Origin: Ferruginibacter sp.
Lineage (GTDB): Bacteria; Bacteroidota; Bacteroidia; Chitinophagales; Chitinophagaceae
Assembly (NCBI GenBank): GCA_018057635.1
Contig: JAGPDJ010000101.1
Coordinates: forward strand, 1 to 7,654
Length of the DNA: 7,654 bases
Direction of reading: 5' to 3'
A program made the position numbers and the translations under genes. Below the pieces are notes generated by a model that worked only from the letters and a program-made list of their open reading frames with translations, was not told the DNA's origin and ran no database searches. Shown piece by piece: positions 1-7,043 of the stretch; within the stretch, counting starts at the first letter, position 1, and every line of letters begins with the position of its first letter.

Positions 1-338
1 AACAGGCTAAAGAAATTTATCAATACTATTCAAATGGCACATTTAATAAAGACTTTGAATTGCTTAATCAGATTAATGCAGCAAGTGGCTCAGTAATGGA
101 TAATATTGCAGAAGGTTTCGACAGAAGCGGAAACAAAGAATTTATAAATTTCCTTATAATTGCAAAGGGCTCAAATGCTGAAACCCGTTCTCAACTATAT
201 CGTGCATTCGACAGAAATCATTTGATCAATGAAATCTTCAATGAGATGATAACGAAAAATGAATTGTTAGGTAAAAAAATCATGTCATTCCTTCAATACC
301 TGAGAAAATCTGAATTTAAAGGACAGCGTTATAAATAG
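1..338 (+). CDS. Four-helix bundle protein (S23 / 23S rRNA-intervening-sequence family), 5'-truncated
   Basis: The reading frame is open from the first full codon (base 3) to a TAG stop at 336-338, so the true start lies before the window; about 111 residues are visible and the family is usually about 115-125 residues. The visible N-terminus (QAKEIYQYYSNG) matches the end of helix 1. Family hallmarks follow in order: SVMDNIAEGFDRSG, then KEFINFLIIAKGSNAE, then SQLYRAFD, a helix-turn-helix-like spread of the conserved NIAEG, F-L-IAKGS and E-SQL positions. Known members form small four-helix bundles, sometimes encoded inside 23S rRNA insertions, and are distantly related to the Avd accessory protein of diversity-generating retroelements; their molecular function is mostly unknown. 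No rRNA sequence is seen beside this copy, so it appears to be a stand-alone gene. It converges on the DUF3467 gene, and its stop codon overlaps a heptad repeat array. An internal TTG at base 60 is not a credible start because conserved sequence continues upstream. Confidence 0.88.
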   Translation, partial: QAKEIYQYYSNGTFNKDFELLNQINAASGSVMDNIAEGFDRSGNKEFINFLIIAKGSNAETRSQLYRAFDRNHLINEIFNEMITKNELLGKKIMSFLQYLRKSEFKGQRYK

Positions 339-390
339 TTTGAGGTTTGATGAGGATTTTGCTTCAAACCTCAAACTTCAAACTTCAAAC
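337..390. repeat. Heptanucleotide repeat array forming a 14-bp inverted repeat
   Basis: The left arm at 337-350 is two heptads, AGTTTGA and GGTTTGA. After a 13-base spacer (351-363) the right side at 364-390 holds TCAAACC, TCAAACT, TCAAACT and a partial TCAAAC. The first two right-hand heptads are the exact reverse complement of the left arm, giving a perfect 14-bp stem (337-350 with 364-377). The array overlaps the last two bases of the four-helix-bundle stop codon and ends two bases before the DUF3467 stop on the other strand. It may help stop transcription from either side, but no clear T-tract follows the stem on either strand, so this role is inference. Confidence 0.85.
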
Positions 391-392
391 AA

Positions 393-707
393 CTAAGCCT
401 GCCCTGCCGGCCCACCAAAATTAAACGGTATTTCAACGGCTTCCATATCCTGTATCGTTCCGTTAGAAGTTTCAAATTTTTTAATGTTATCAATCATAGC
501 TTTCATGAATCTTTTGGCATGAAAGGGCGTTAATATAATCCGGTTTTTTACCTTGCTTTTAGGCGTGCCGGGCATAACATTAACAAAGTCTACTACAAAT
601 TCTGCATGGCTATGGGTTATAATTGCCAGGTTTGCGTAAGTGCCTTCTGCTACCTCCTCAGAGATCTCAATATTCAATGCTGCCGGTTGATCTGTTGGGT
701 TGTTCAT
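393..707 (-). CDS. DUF3467 domain protein
   Basis: This encodes 104 residues, with start ATG at 705-707. The start was chosen because the upstream in-frame ATG at 783-785 would add 26 residues encoded through a strong intrinsic terminator (738-763), with a low-complexity hydrophobic sequence (KELFVFIFVEK) not expected in this family. From the chosen start, the DUF3467 pattern runs across nearly the whole protein: ISEEVAEGTYANLAIITHS (about residues 15-33), EFVVDFVNVMPG (36-47), KSKVKNRIILTPFHAKRF (50-67), a C-terminal helix to about residue 79, and a tail ending IPFNFGGPAGQA. There is no signal peptide or membrane segment, so it is probably cytoplasmic. The family is widespread in Bacteroidota and other bacteria, and I know of no established function. 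It lies downstream of the susCD-type operon but behind that operon's terminator, so it is probably transcribed separately. No Shine-Dalgarno sequence is present. Confidence 0.85.
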   Translation of the reverse strand: MNNPTDQPAALNIEISEEVAEGTYANLAIITHSHAEFVVDFVNVMPGTPKSKVKNRIILTPFHAKRFMKAMIDNIKKFETSNGTIQDMEAVEIPFNFGGPAGQA

Positions 708-724
708 ATAGTTCAATTTTTCAA

Positions 725-732
725 CAAAGATA
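725..732 (-). promoter_or_regulatory. Possible Bacteroidota -7 promoter element for the DUF3467 gene
   Basis: The minus strand reads TATCTTTG, an exact match to the Bacteroidota primary-sigma -7 consensus TAnnTTTG, 17 bases ahead of the DUF3467 ATG. The matching upstream TTTG/TTG (-33) element is not evident: the expected position falls in the stem of the operon terminator. The predicted leader would be only about 10 bases long. A chance match is possible in such T-rich sequence. Confidence 0.35.
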
Positions 733-737
733 AAAAC

Positions 738-763
738 AAAAAGCTCCTTTACAGGAGCTTTTT
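738..763 (-). terminator. Intrinsic terminator of the SusC/SusD/lipoprotein operon
   Basis: A perfect inverted repeat has 11-base arms (738-748 and 753-763; AAAAAGCTCCT against AGGAGCTTTTT) around a 4-base loop. On the minus strand the stem runs into TTTTTGTTTTT, the expected U-rich tail. It begins 24 bases past the lipoprotein stop codon. Read on the plus strand it also ends in five T residues, so it may work weakly in both directions. Confidence 0.9.
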
Positions 764-787
764 GAAATATTATAACAGATAACAAAA

Positions 788-1765
788 TTACCTAGGGCCT
801 AAATAATATAGCGTATCAAAAAATGCACGGTCTGGATTGTTATTATACCTCCAGTAAAGGTACATTGTTTTAGTTGCGTCATCATACCTGCTGATACTAG
901 GATTTGCAGGATCTGGAGGAGCAGGGTAATTTGCGCCATTATTCATTCCTATTGGAGTAGCGCCACCGGTATTGTAAATAGCTGTTGCCAGATTTGTTGC
1001 CGGGTTGAAATCAACCTGGGGAGCAATTGCAGGACCATACCAGCTAAGTGTGTTATTAGCATCAGTAGCAATAGGATGACCTACACTTCCAGCGTCTTTA
1101 AAATAGAATATAACTGAAGCTGCACCAGTAGTGATCATGTCCATTTCAGCCTCATAAAAGAATTGATAAGTTGGGCGATTGTGAATTCCCTTTAAATTAT
1201 AAGTGCCATCGTATTTGTTTTTTGCACCAATGGTAGATACAACAGTCCTGTTATAAGATATTGTACCATTAGCATCAGCAGCTGTGATGGTGAAAGCCAA
1301 GCCATAAGTAGTGCTTGGATCTAACACAGTAGCATCAGGAATAGTGATAACGATTTGCTTTGCAAATTCGCCTGGCTGCATGGTCATGTTGAAAAGGCCA
1401 CCATCTCCACCAGTTTTTGGTGTAGCAGCAGAGATTGAGTACCATGTATTTGGTAAATATACAATACCCGGATCAAATGCTCTTAAAGCTGCAGTATCGT
1501 CAATTACAGTAACATTCATTGTCTTATTAAGTTCTGTGTTATTTGGAACGTCCCTGCGAACATCACAAATAACCAGGTCAGTAGGAACTGGAACGAAGTC
1601 TATGGCAAATTTGCTTTCACCCGGCTGTCCGCCTTTTACCAACTTAACCAGGGTTTGCCCCCTGTCGCCGATTGGATCAACTTCATCAGCTTTATCACAG
1701 GCCGTAAAAGCTATTGCAACAAAGGCTACGGCTGCCAGTTGTTTTGTAAAATTTAAATATTTCAT
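788..1765 (-). CDS. DUF1735-type surface lipoprotein (accessory ligand-binding protein)
   Basis: This encodes 325 residues and is the third gene of the SusC/SusD operon. The N-terminus is a lipoprotein signal: KQLAAVAFVAIAFTAC with the lipidated cysteine at residue 23, followed by DKADEVD, an acidic stretch like the Bacteroidota surface-export signal. Residues about 35-165 match the DUF1735 (BT_3987-like N-terminal) pattern, including LDPSTTYGLAFTITAAD at 148-164. The second half begins at KNKYDGTYNLKG (182-193), the usual junction in these proteins, and closes with MYLYWRYNN and a terminal DTLYYLGPR, common in Chitinophagaceae members. Such proteins typically sit beside susCD genes and are thought to bind glycans or other ligands at the cell surface; the ligand here is unknown. 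The gene starts 81 bases after the susD-like stop, past a strong hairpin that could lower its expression. No catalytic motif is apparent. Confidence 0.82.
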   Translation of the reverse strand: MKYLNFTKQLAAVAFVAIAFTACDKADEVDPIGDRGQTLVKLVKGGQPGESKFAIDFVPVPTDLVICDVRRDVPNNTELNKTMNVTVIDDTAALRAFDPGIVYLPNTWYSISAATPKTGGDGGLFNMTMQPGEFAKQIVITIPDATVLDPSTTYGLAFTITAADANGTISYNRTVVSTIGAKNKYDGTYNLKGIHNRPTYQFFYEAEMDMITTGAASVIFYFKDAGSVGHPIATDANNTLSWYGPAIAPQVDFNPATNLATAIYNTGGATPIGMNNGANYPAPPDPANPSISRYDDATKTMYLYWRYNNNPDRAFFDTLYYLGPR

Positions 1766-1801
1766 ATCTGTATAATTTTATTATTGTTTGAATATTATTA
1801 A

Positions 1802-1833
1802 GATCATACAGCGGAACAAACCGCTGTATGATC
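1802..1833 (-). terminator. Intercistronic hairpin between susD-like and lipoprotein genes (attenuator or mRNA-stability element)
   Basis: A perfect 13-bp inverted repeat (1802-1814, GATCATACAGCGG, with 1821-1833) encloses a 6-base loop, 13 bases past the susD-like stop. On the minus strand the stem is followed by TTAATAATATTC rather than a run of T, so it is not a textbook intrinsic terminator. It may cause partial termination or protect the 3' end of susCD mRNA, making the lipoprotein less abundant than the transporter. The structure is seen directly; the role is inferred. Confidence 0.6.
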
Positions 1834-1846
1834 AAATATCAATTTT

Positions 1847-3367
1847 TTAAAGATCCCACCACATTCTTGAATTCATTTTATCTCCGCCATTCAGACGAGA
1901 TACAGCTATAGCAACCTGAGCAGGATTTAATCCATAATCAGTAGTTGTAAAGTATGTATACCTGCGGGGTATTGCACTTCCTGCACCAGAATTTGTAGCA
2001 TAAGTAGTAGGAGTTAAATGAGGAAAACCAGTCCTTCTCCATTCGCTCCAGCCTTGAACGCCATCAGGATAATGAGCCAGGTAGCGTTGTAAAGCAATAC
2101 GCTCAAGTGGTGTAGATGTAATAGCATCTGCACCAACAATTGAATTGTAAGCATTTGCTCCAATGGCGGCTCCACCACCAGTTCCAGTAGAATAATTAGC
2201 TTGTGCACTAGCAATATAAGCAGCAGCACCACTAACACCCCATTGTGCGAATGATTCAGTAATAGCCTGATTGTATAAAGAAGCGGCGTTACCAGTTGCC
2301 CAACCTCTTTCAACACCTTCTGCAGCAGCTAATAAGCTGGTAGCAGCACTAACAATCACAACATCAGCGTCTTCTTTCAGGAAGTCTGCAGAAAGAAACT
2401 TACCATAACCCGTTCCAAAGTTAATCGCATCAGCTCTAACCAATCCATAAGGAAAATCTGAACCTGGTGATTTAAAAGCAGCTTTCCTGTTGTCAGCCAT
2501 ATTAGTCATAATGTCGCCAATTGTTTTACTGAACGCGTAATCTGTACGACCATCATAAATAACAAAATATGGATTTTTGAAACTTCCTCCAGCATAATCT
2601 ATTACAAAATTATCACTGTTACTGGTTATAAAACCGTTAGGATCATCGTAAGCTGCAGCAAATTCTGTTGCAGCTAAAGTAGGAGCAACTTTTACCATAC
2701 GTAACGCAATCTGCATACGCAAGGTGTTGGCTAATTTTTTCCATTTAGCCTGGTTACCTCCGTAAATAAAGTCACCCTGAGCAGGAAACCCGCCATCAAA
2801 ACCAGCTACTGCATCAGTCAGGTCTTTAAGCATTCCAGCATAAATGTCTGATTGTTTGTCATAAGCTGGATTCTGGTTTGCGGCTCCCTGTAACGCTTCA
2901 CTATACGGAACATCACCCCATCTGTCAGTTACAGTCCAAAAATAGTATGACTTCATGATTTTAGCTACTGCAATTTGATTTGCATTTGAACCAGAAACCA
3001 GCACTGAAGCTTTGGTTGCAGGATCTGTATTTTTATTAATAATTACCTGCAGATCCATCAGTGGGCCGCTATATGTACCTCCCATGTCTAAAGTAGGTTC
3101 AGCATATAATGATGCATCGGTATACTGTGTTTCAGATATGTACTGAGCAAACAAGCCTGCTTTTGTACCACCAGTTGCAGTTCCCGATACAACTCCATTA
3201 AGAGCAATCTCAGCATTGGTTAGAAGCGCCCCTGTTATAGGATCGGTTGAAGCATCTTGTCTCACATTGGTATCGCCAAAATCTTCCAGTTTTTTACAAC
3301 TGCTTCCTGCCAGCATATAAATACCCGCTGAGAGTATTAAAAGAGATTTAAAAAAAGTATGTTTCAT
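1847..3367 (-). CDS. SusD/RagB-like nutrient-binding outer-membrane lipoprotein (SusD-like_2 type)
   Basis: This encodes 506 residues from ATG at 3365-3367. That start gives a clean lipoprotein signal (MKHTFFKSLLILSAGIYMLA, cysteine at residue 24, then KKLEDFGD). An in-frame ATG at 3413-3415 would put 16 odd residues ahead of it and cross a small hairpin. The lipobox is somewhat atypical (GSSC). SusD-like_2 (PF12771-type) features are visible: DPITGALLTNAEIAL near 42-56, FAQYISETQYTD (73-84), MKSYYFWTVTDRWGDVPYSEAL (138-159), PAYDKQSDIYAGMLKDL (167-183), KWKKLANTLRMQIALRM (208-224), YLAHYPDGVQGWSEWRRTGFP in the C-terminal half, and a terminal RMWWDL. The known family role is a surface lid that captures ligand and opens over the SusC channel. 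It is encoded 67 bases downstream of its SusC partner, in the usual order. Motifs do not reveal the substrate. Confidence 0.93.
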   Translation of the reverse strand: MKHTFFKSLLILSAGIYMLAGSSCKKLEDFGDTNVRQDASTDPITGALLTNAEIALNGVVSGTATGGTKAGLFAQYISETQYTDASLYAEPTLDMGGTYSGPLMDLQVIINKNTDPATKASVLVSGSNANQIAVAKIMKSYYFWTVTDRWGDVPYSEALQGAANQNPAYDKQSDIYAGMLKDLTDAVAGFDGGFPAQGDFIYGGNQAKWKKLANTLRMQIALRMVKVAPTLAATEFAAAYDDPNGFITSNSDNFVIDYAGGSFKNPYFVIYDGRTDYAFSKTIGDIMTNMADNRKAAFKSPGSDFPYGLVRADAINFGTGYGKFLSADFLKEDADVVIVSAATSLLAAAEGVERGWATGNAASLYNQAITESFAQWGVSGAAAYIASAQANYSTGTGGGAAIGANAYNSIVGADAITSTPLERIALQRYLAHYPDGVQGWSEWRRTGFPHLTPTTYATNSGAGSAIPRRYTYFTTTDYGLNPAQVAIAVSRLNGGDKMNSRMWWDL

Positions 3368-3403
3368 TTTATAAATTTTAAAGGTTTTTAATGTGCCTGC
3401 CTG

Positions 3404-3420
3404 TTCCGGATACACCGGAA
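3404..3420 (-). other. Small hairpin in the susC-susD intercistronic gap
   Basis: TTCCGG and CCGGAA (3404-3409 and 3415-3420) form a GC-rich 6-bp stem with a 5-base loop, in the 67-base gap between the susC-like stop and the susD-like start. It lacks a T-tract and is too short to be a confident terminator. It could tune translation or mRNA decay between the two genes, or be incidental. Confidence 0.4.
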
Positions 3421-3434
3421 TTGTATCACTTAAA

Positions 3435-6400
3435 TTAGAAATTCAATTTAAGGTTAACACCGATAGACCTTGTTCCAGGATACTGTCCATCTTCACCTTG
3501 TACAGCACTGATCTCAGATGGATCGAAATCCTTTGTTTTAGCCCATATTAAATAAGGATTACGTGCAATTACAGAAAAGGTTGCCCCCTTAAGGTACCTG
3601 CTTACACCCATTCTTTCAACTGGCAGCCTGTAACCAACACTAAATTCCCTTAATTTAACAAAACTGAGGTCATAAATGCTGTTTTCTGCAATGTTATTAG
3701 TCCTGAACTGATGGAAATAAGTTTGAGCATCTACATAGTAGTCAACAGCTTTTCCTGTATTATCAACACCAGTAACATGAACGCCACCGCCATCTTCAAC
3801 TGCATCGCGGATAGAAAAACCTTTATCATTTAGAGTAGCAGTACGTGCTGTAAGACCTGAGAATGTACCCCAGAAATCAGACAGAGAGAAAAACTTACCA
3901 CCGTATTGATAATCAATATTGATATTAACTGTAAAGTTTTTAAACAAAGTAAAAGTATTTTGAACACCTCCTGTGTAATCCGGAAGAACACTTCCAAAAT
4001 TAACATCAGCTTCACGGATAAACAGACCATCAGAAGCCAAAATCGGTGTACCACTAGCATCACGTTTGATACCACCACCAAACATCTGGCCCCATGGCTG
4101 ACCTTCTGCACTTACTGTGTAAGCAGATGAAGTACCAGAGAAAGCACCAGAAGCAGAAACTAAACGTTGTTGTATTGTATCTTCTTGAATAGATACTACT
4201 TCATTTTTAATTAAGCGACCCCATGTTGCTGTGATATCCCACTCGAAATTCTTTCTTTGAACTGGTTTAATGAAAAACTGAACGTCTACACCTGTTTTAG
4301 CAATTTCTCCCGCATTGATACTTAATCCGGTATATCCAATAGTTGGAGTAGTAGTTACATTCACCGGGAAATCTTTGTTTGTCCTGTCCCAATAAGTCAC
4401 AGAAAAACCAAGCCTGTTTTTCAACCAACGAGTTTCAATACCGATTTCTTTTTCATCATTTGTAGCCCCAGTTAAATTCGGATCCACAATTGTATTTGGT
4501 TCCGACATTATTAAGTTTCCGGCAAATGTATTAGCATCAGGTATATAAGGCGTAACCAAAGCATAAGCACCCAATGAATTTAATATCTGGCCATAAGAGG
4601 CCCTGATCTTACCATAACTCAGGATGTTCCTGTTTTTGATGAAATCGCTGAAAACAAATGATGCCCCGATTGATTTGGTATCAATTGAATTACCAAATGG
4701 TTCTGCAGATGTATAATCCCTGCGATAGGTACCTTCAATGAATGCAAAGTTTTTGTAACCTAAATCTGCACGGAAAAATAATCCTCTCCTTGAATATCTA
4801 TTAACTACTTCAATCGCTTTATCAGTCCTCAATGAATTTTGAATTGGATCCTTTGAATTTGATAAAGAATATAAACCAGGTACTTTTAAACCACCAAAAG
4901 TATTCGCATTATAAGTACGTGAGTTTGTTTTCAATTCATCATAACCTACGTTTGCATTGATTGCGAAATCCCTGATTTTCTTGCTGTAAGAAACCAGCAA
5001 TTCATAGTTTTGACGATTGCTGAACGTGCTGAACACACCATATACAGCTTTACCATTACCATCATAAGGATTGAAAGAAGACTGTGTTTGGCTAGTCTCC
5101 ATTTCAGAAGGATAAATTCTATATCCATCTGTATTCAATTGTTGTTTACGGTAAGTTGCTTTAACACTCAGGTCGTTGTTAATCTTGTAACGTAATGAAA
5201 CGTCTCCAAATAAACGATCCCTGTTGTCTGGATTTTTAACCAAATCAAAATAAGTGTAAGGATTGAACCAGAAATTAGCTCCATAAGAACCTGTAGGATT
5301 TGAAGGATTATATGCACTTGGATTTGATTTATTCCAACTTGCATAAATTCCTTCAGGTGATTTCAAAGAACGTAATTCTTTCATTTTCGCCATATCAACA
5401 TCCCTGTGGAACCACTGGTTAAATGAACCAGTTGATTGGTTTGAATAACCATCGTTTCCTTCTGAATTTCTTTTTTGACTGATGTAATTTACACTGGCAG
5501 CAAAAGTTAATTTGCTGGTAATGTCTAATGAAAAGTTGGTATTGAATGTATTCCTTTTCATATATTCTGAAGGAATCAATCCTTTAACATCCAAGTTTGT
5601 GTAAGAAGCCCTTAAAGAGTAATTGTCACCAGCTTTAGAGAAGTTAACATTATTAGTCTTTGTAATACCTGTATTGTAAAAATCTTTAATGTTATTTGGC
5701 TGAGGATTCAGGGTAGTAGTTTTAAATGCATATTCTGATCCCGGATACCAAGCGTACCATGGAATATACTCCTGTCCGGCCATTCTTGGGCCCCAGCTTG
5801 CATCATCGGAAAAATCGTGGTAGAATTTACCATCCAGCGCTTTCCAACCTTCCGGATCACCTGCCTTATATTTATATTGTAAAAAATCACCATCACCACC
5901 TGCATAAGCATTTTGGTAATTAGGTGTTATGTAAATCTTATCAAAAGTTACACCGCTGTTTATTTCAATACCAAATCCAGACTGTCCTTTCCTGGCACGC
6001 TTTGTATTAACTACAATAGCACCATTGGCTCCATCAGGACCAAATAAAGCAGCAGCAGCAGGACCTTGCAAAACAGTGATATCTTCCACATCATCTGTAT
6101 TAATATCATTTGAACTTGGCATAATGGTACCGTCAACTACATAGATAGGTCCACCACCTGCACCCAGGCCGTTCTCACCACGCAAACGAACTGTAGTTCC
6201 TGCTCCCATTTTAACACCAGACTGACTGCGTATCTGAGCACCAGCCACTTTACCTGCCAATGCATTGTTAACATCAGCAGCACGAACCGTGTTCAGTTGC
6301 TCTGCACTAACATTTTGTACGTTAGAAGACTGGCTTCTGAGTGTACGCTTTGTCTGGAATGCGCTAGTTACGATTACTTCTTTAATGGTGTTTGATTTTA

Positions 6401-6683
6401 GTTCAAGCGCTGTAGATATGTTATTCATTGAACCTACAGGAACTTCAACAACATCAAAATTTAACTGCGAAATCACCAGTACATCACCCTGGTTAACATT
6501 AATACGATATTCGCCGTTAACATCGCTTGTAATACCAGTACCCTTGCCTTTAATTGAAATAGATGCAAATGGTACAGGCTTACCGTTATTATCGGTAACC
6601 TTACCGGACACCACCCGGCTTTGTGCAAATGCCAATACTCCACAGAGCATCAACATTGTAAACAGTGATAAAAATCTTCTCAT
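3435..6683 (-). CDS. SusC/RagA-family TonB-dependent outer-membrane transporter
   Basis: This encodes 1082 residues, within the normal SusC range of about 950-1150. A signal peptide (MRRFLSLFTMLMLCGVLAFA) is probably cut before Gln21. Residues about 24-97 form the carboxypeptidase-regulatory-like beta-sandwich (SGKVTDNNGKPVPFASISIKG, then GITSDVNGEYRI). A TonB-box-like segment, KEVIVTSAF, follows at 101-109. The plug domain spans about 115-228, with the SusC signature GPIYVVDG (178-185) and ITVLQGPAAAALFGPDGANG (202-221) leading into IVVNTK. The rest is the 22-strand barrel with frequent aromatic strand ends, ending NLKLNF. The family imports oligosaccharides, peptides or other large ligands across the outer membrane using TonB energy, together with SusD. 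It is first in a three-gene operon, with the SusD partner immediately downstream. No N-terminal STN domain is present, so it is not of the FecA-like sigma/anti-sigma-coupled subtype. No Shine-Dalgarno sequence precedes the ATG, as is usual in Bacteroidota. Confidence 0.95.
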   Translation of the reverse strand: MRRFLSLFTMLMLCGVLAFAQSRVVSGKVTDNNGKPVPFASISIKGKGTGITSDVNGEYRINVNQGDVLVISQLNFDVVEVPVGSMNNISTALELKSNTIKEVIVTSAFQTKRTLRSQSSNVQNVSAEQLNTVRAADVNNALAGKVAGAQIRSQSGVKMGAGTTVRLRGENGLGAGGGPIYVVDGTIMPSSNDINTDDVEDITVLQGPAAAALFGPDGANGAIVVNTKRARKGQSGFGIEINSGVTFDKIYITPNYQNAYAGGDGDFLQYKYKAGDPEGWKALDGKFYHDFSDDASWGPRMAGQEYIPWYAWYPGSEYAFKTTTLNPQPNNIKDFYNTGITKTNNVNFSKAGDNYSLRASYTNLDVKGLIPSEYMKRNTFNTNFSLDITSKLTFAASVNYISQKRNSEGNDGYSNQSTGSFNQWFHRDVDMAKMKELRSLKSPEGIYASWNKSNPSAYNPSNPTGSYGANFWFNPYTYFDLVKNPDNRDRLFGDVSLRYKINNDLSVKATYRKQQLNTDGYRIYPSEMETSQTQSSFNPYDGNGKAVYGVFSTFSNRQNYELLVSYSKKIRDFAINANVGYDELKTNSRTYNANTFGGLKVPGLYSLSNSKDPIQNSLRTDKAIEVVNRYSRRGLFFRADLGYKNFAFIEGTYRRDYTSAEPFGNSIDTKSIGASFVFSDFIKNRNILSYGKIRASYGQILNSLGAYALVTPYIPDANTFAGNLIMSEPNTIVDPNLTGATNDEKEIGIETRWLKNRLGFSVTYWDRTNKDFPVNVTTTPTIGYTGLSINAGEIAKTGVDVQFFIKPVQRKNFEWDITATWGRLIKNEVVSIQEDTIQQRLVSASGAFSGTSSAYTVSAEGQPWGQMFGGGIKRDASGTPILASDGLFIREADVNFGSVLPDYTGGVQNTFTLFKNFTVNINIDYQYGGKFFSLSDFWGTFSGLTARTATLNDKGFSIRDAVEDGGGVHVTGVDNTGKAVDYYVDAQTYFHQFRTNNIAENSIYDLSFVKLREFSVGYRLPVERMGVSRYLKGATFSVIARNPYLIWAKTKDFDPSEISAVQGEDGQYPGTRSIGVNLKLNF

Positions 6684-7043
6684 GTGCGATTAATTATTTG
6701 TTTAATGAAATGTAAAAATAAGGATATTTTACTAACGTAAAAAAATTGTTAATCTTTTTATACGGAAATGGCCCTTAAGTATATAATATGACATTAGGTT
6801 CATAGGAATTGCTGCATGGTAAGTTAAAAAAGTTAAATTTTGCTGGCAGAAAGTAATATATGTTGTTTGAAGTGACCTAAAAGCACTTTGGCTAGCAGTA
6901 AAGTTTACATTCAATACAAAGGATAAAAATAATACATATCATTGATAATTAACATATTATGTGATTTTCAGTATAATTACCCCTTCAATATTTACATTAC
7001 ATATATAAAGGGATTTACACTGCATATATAAAGAGGCAAATTT
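6684..7043. other. Intergenic region upstream of the susC-like gene
   Basis: About 360 bases of AT-rich DNA lie between the stop of the upstream barrel gene and the susC-like start, and should contain the operon's promoter and leader. I find no convincing ORF, tRNA or terminator. No exact TAnnTTTG element is seen on the minus strand; the nearest is TATCCTTTG at 6917-6925, with one base too many in the spacer, and TATTTTTA at 6714-6721. A tandem repeat sits at its right end (separate entry). The long gap suggests the susC operon is transcribed independently of the barrel gene. Confidence 0.6.
6991..7033. repeat. Tandem pair of 20-base direct repeats upstream of the susC-like operon
   Basis: TTTACATTACATATATAAAG at 6991-7010 and TTTACACTGCATATATAAAG at 7014-7033 match at 18 of 20 positions, with a period of 23 bases. 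They lie about 310-350 bases ahead of the susC-like start and end 10 bases from the stop codon of the upstream barrel gene. A further TTTACATT occurs at 6904-6911. They could be paired binding sites for a regulator or a local duplication; the AT-rich content makes a chance origin possible. Confidence 0.6.

Noticed and set aside
1..338. Four-helix-bundle gene as the Avd component of a diversity-generating retroelement
   Set aside because: No reverse transcriptase, template repeat or variable-repeat target is visible in the window; the sequence fits the stand-alone S23/IVP family better.
708..785. Longer N-terminus for the DUF3467 protein from ATG at 783-785
   Set aside because: The extension would be encoded through the operon's intrinsic terminator and has no family-like sequence; the family pattern begins after the ATG at 705-707.
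1311..1775. 154-codon open frame on the plus strand
   Set aside because: It is fully antisense to the DUF1735 lipoprotein gene, with no family-like features; a shadow of that gene's codon use.
3368..3415. Longer N-terminus for the SusD-like protein from ATG at 3413-3415
   Set aside because: It would bury the lipoprotein signal peptide behind 16 unrelated residues; starting at 3367 gives a normal signal and cysteine position.
6265..6693. 142-codon open frame on the plus strand
   Set aside because: It is antisense to the conserved N-terminal and plug region of the SusC-like gene; the Ser/Thr/Leu-rich translation is typical of a shadow frame.
6870..6888. AAGTG...CACTT inverted repeat and nearby GCTAGC palindrome
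   Set aside because: The stem is only 5 bp with a 9-base loop and no T-tract; such pairings are expected by chance in this stretch.
6732..6914. 60-codon minus-strand frame in the intergenic region
   Set aside because: It shows no recognisable domain, signal or start context, in AT-rich non-coding DNA; a chance open frame is the simpler reading.
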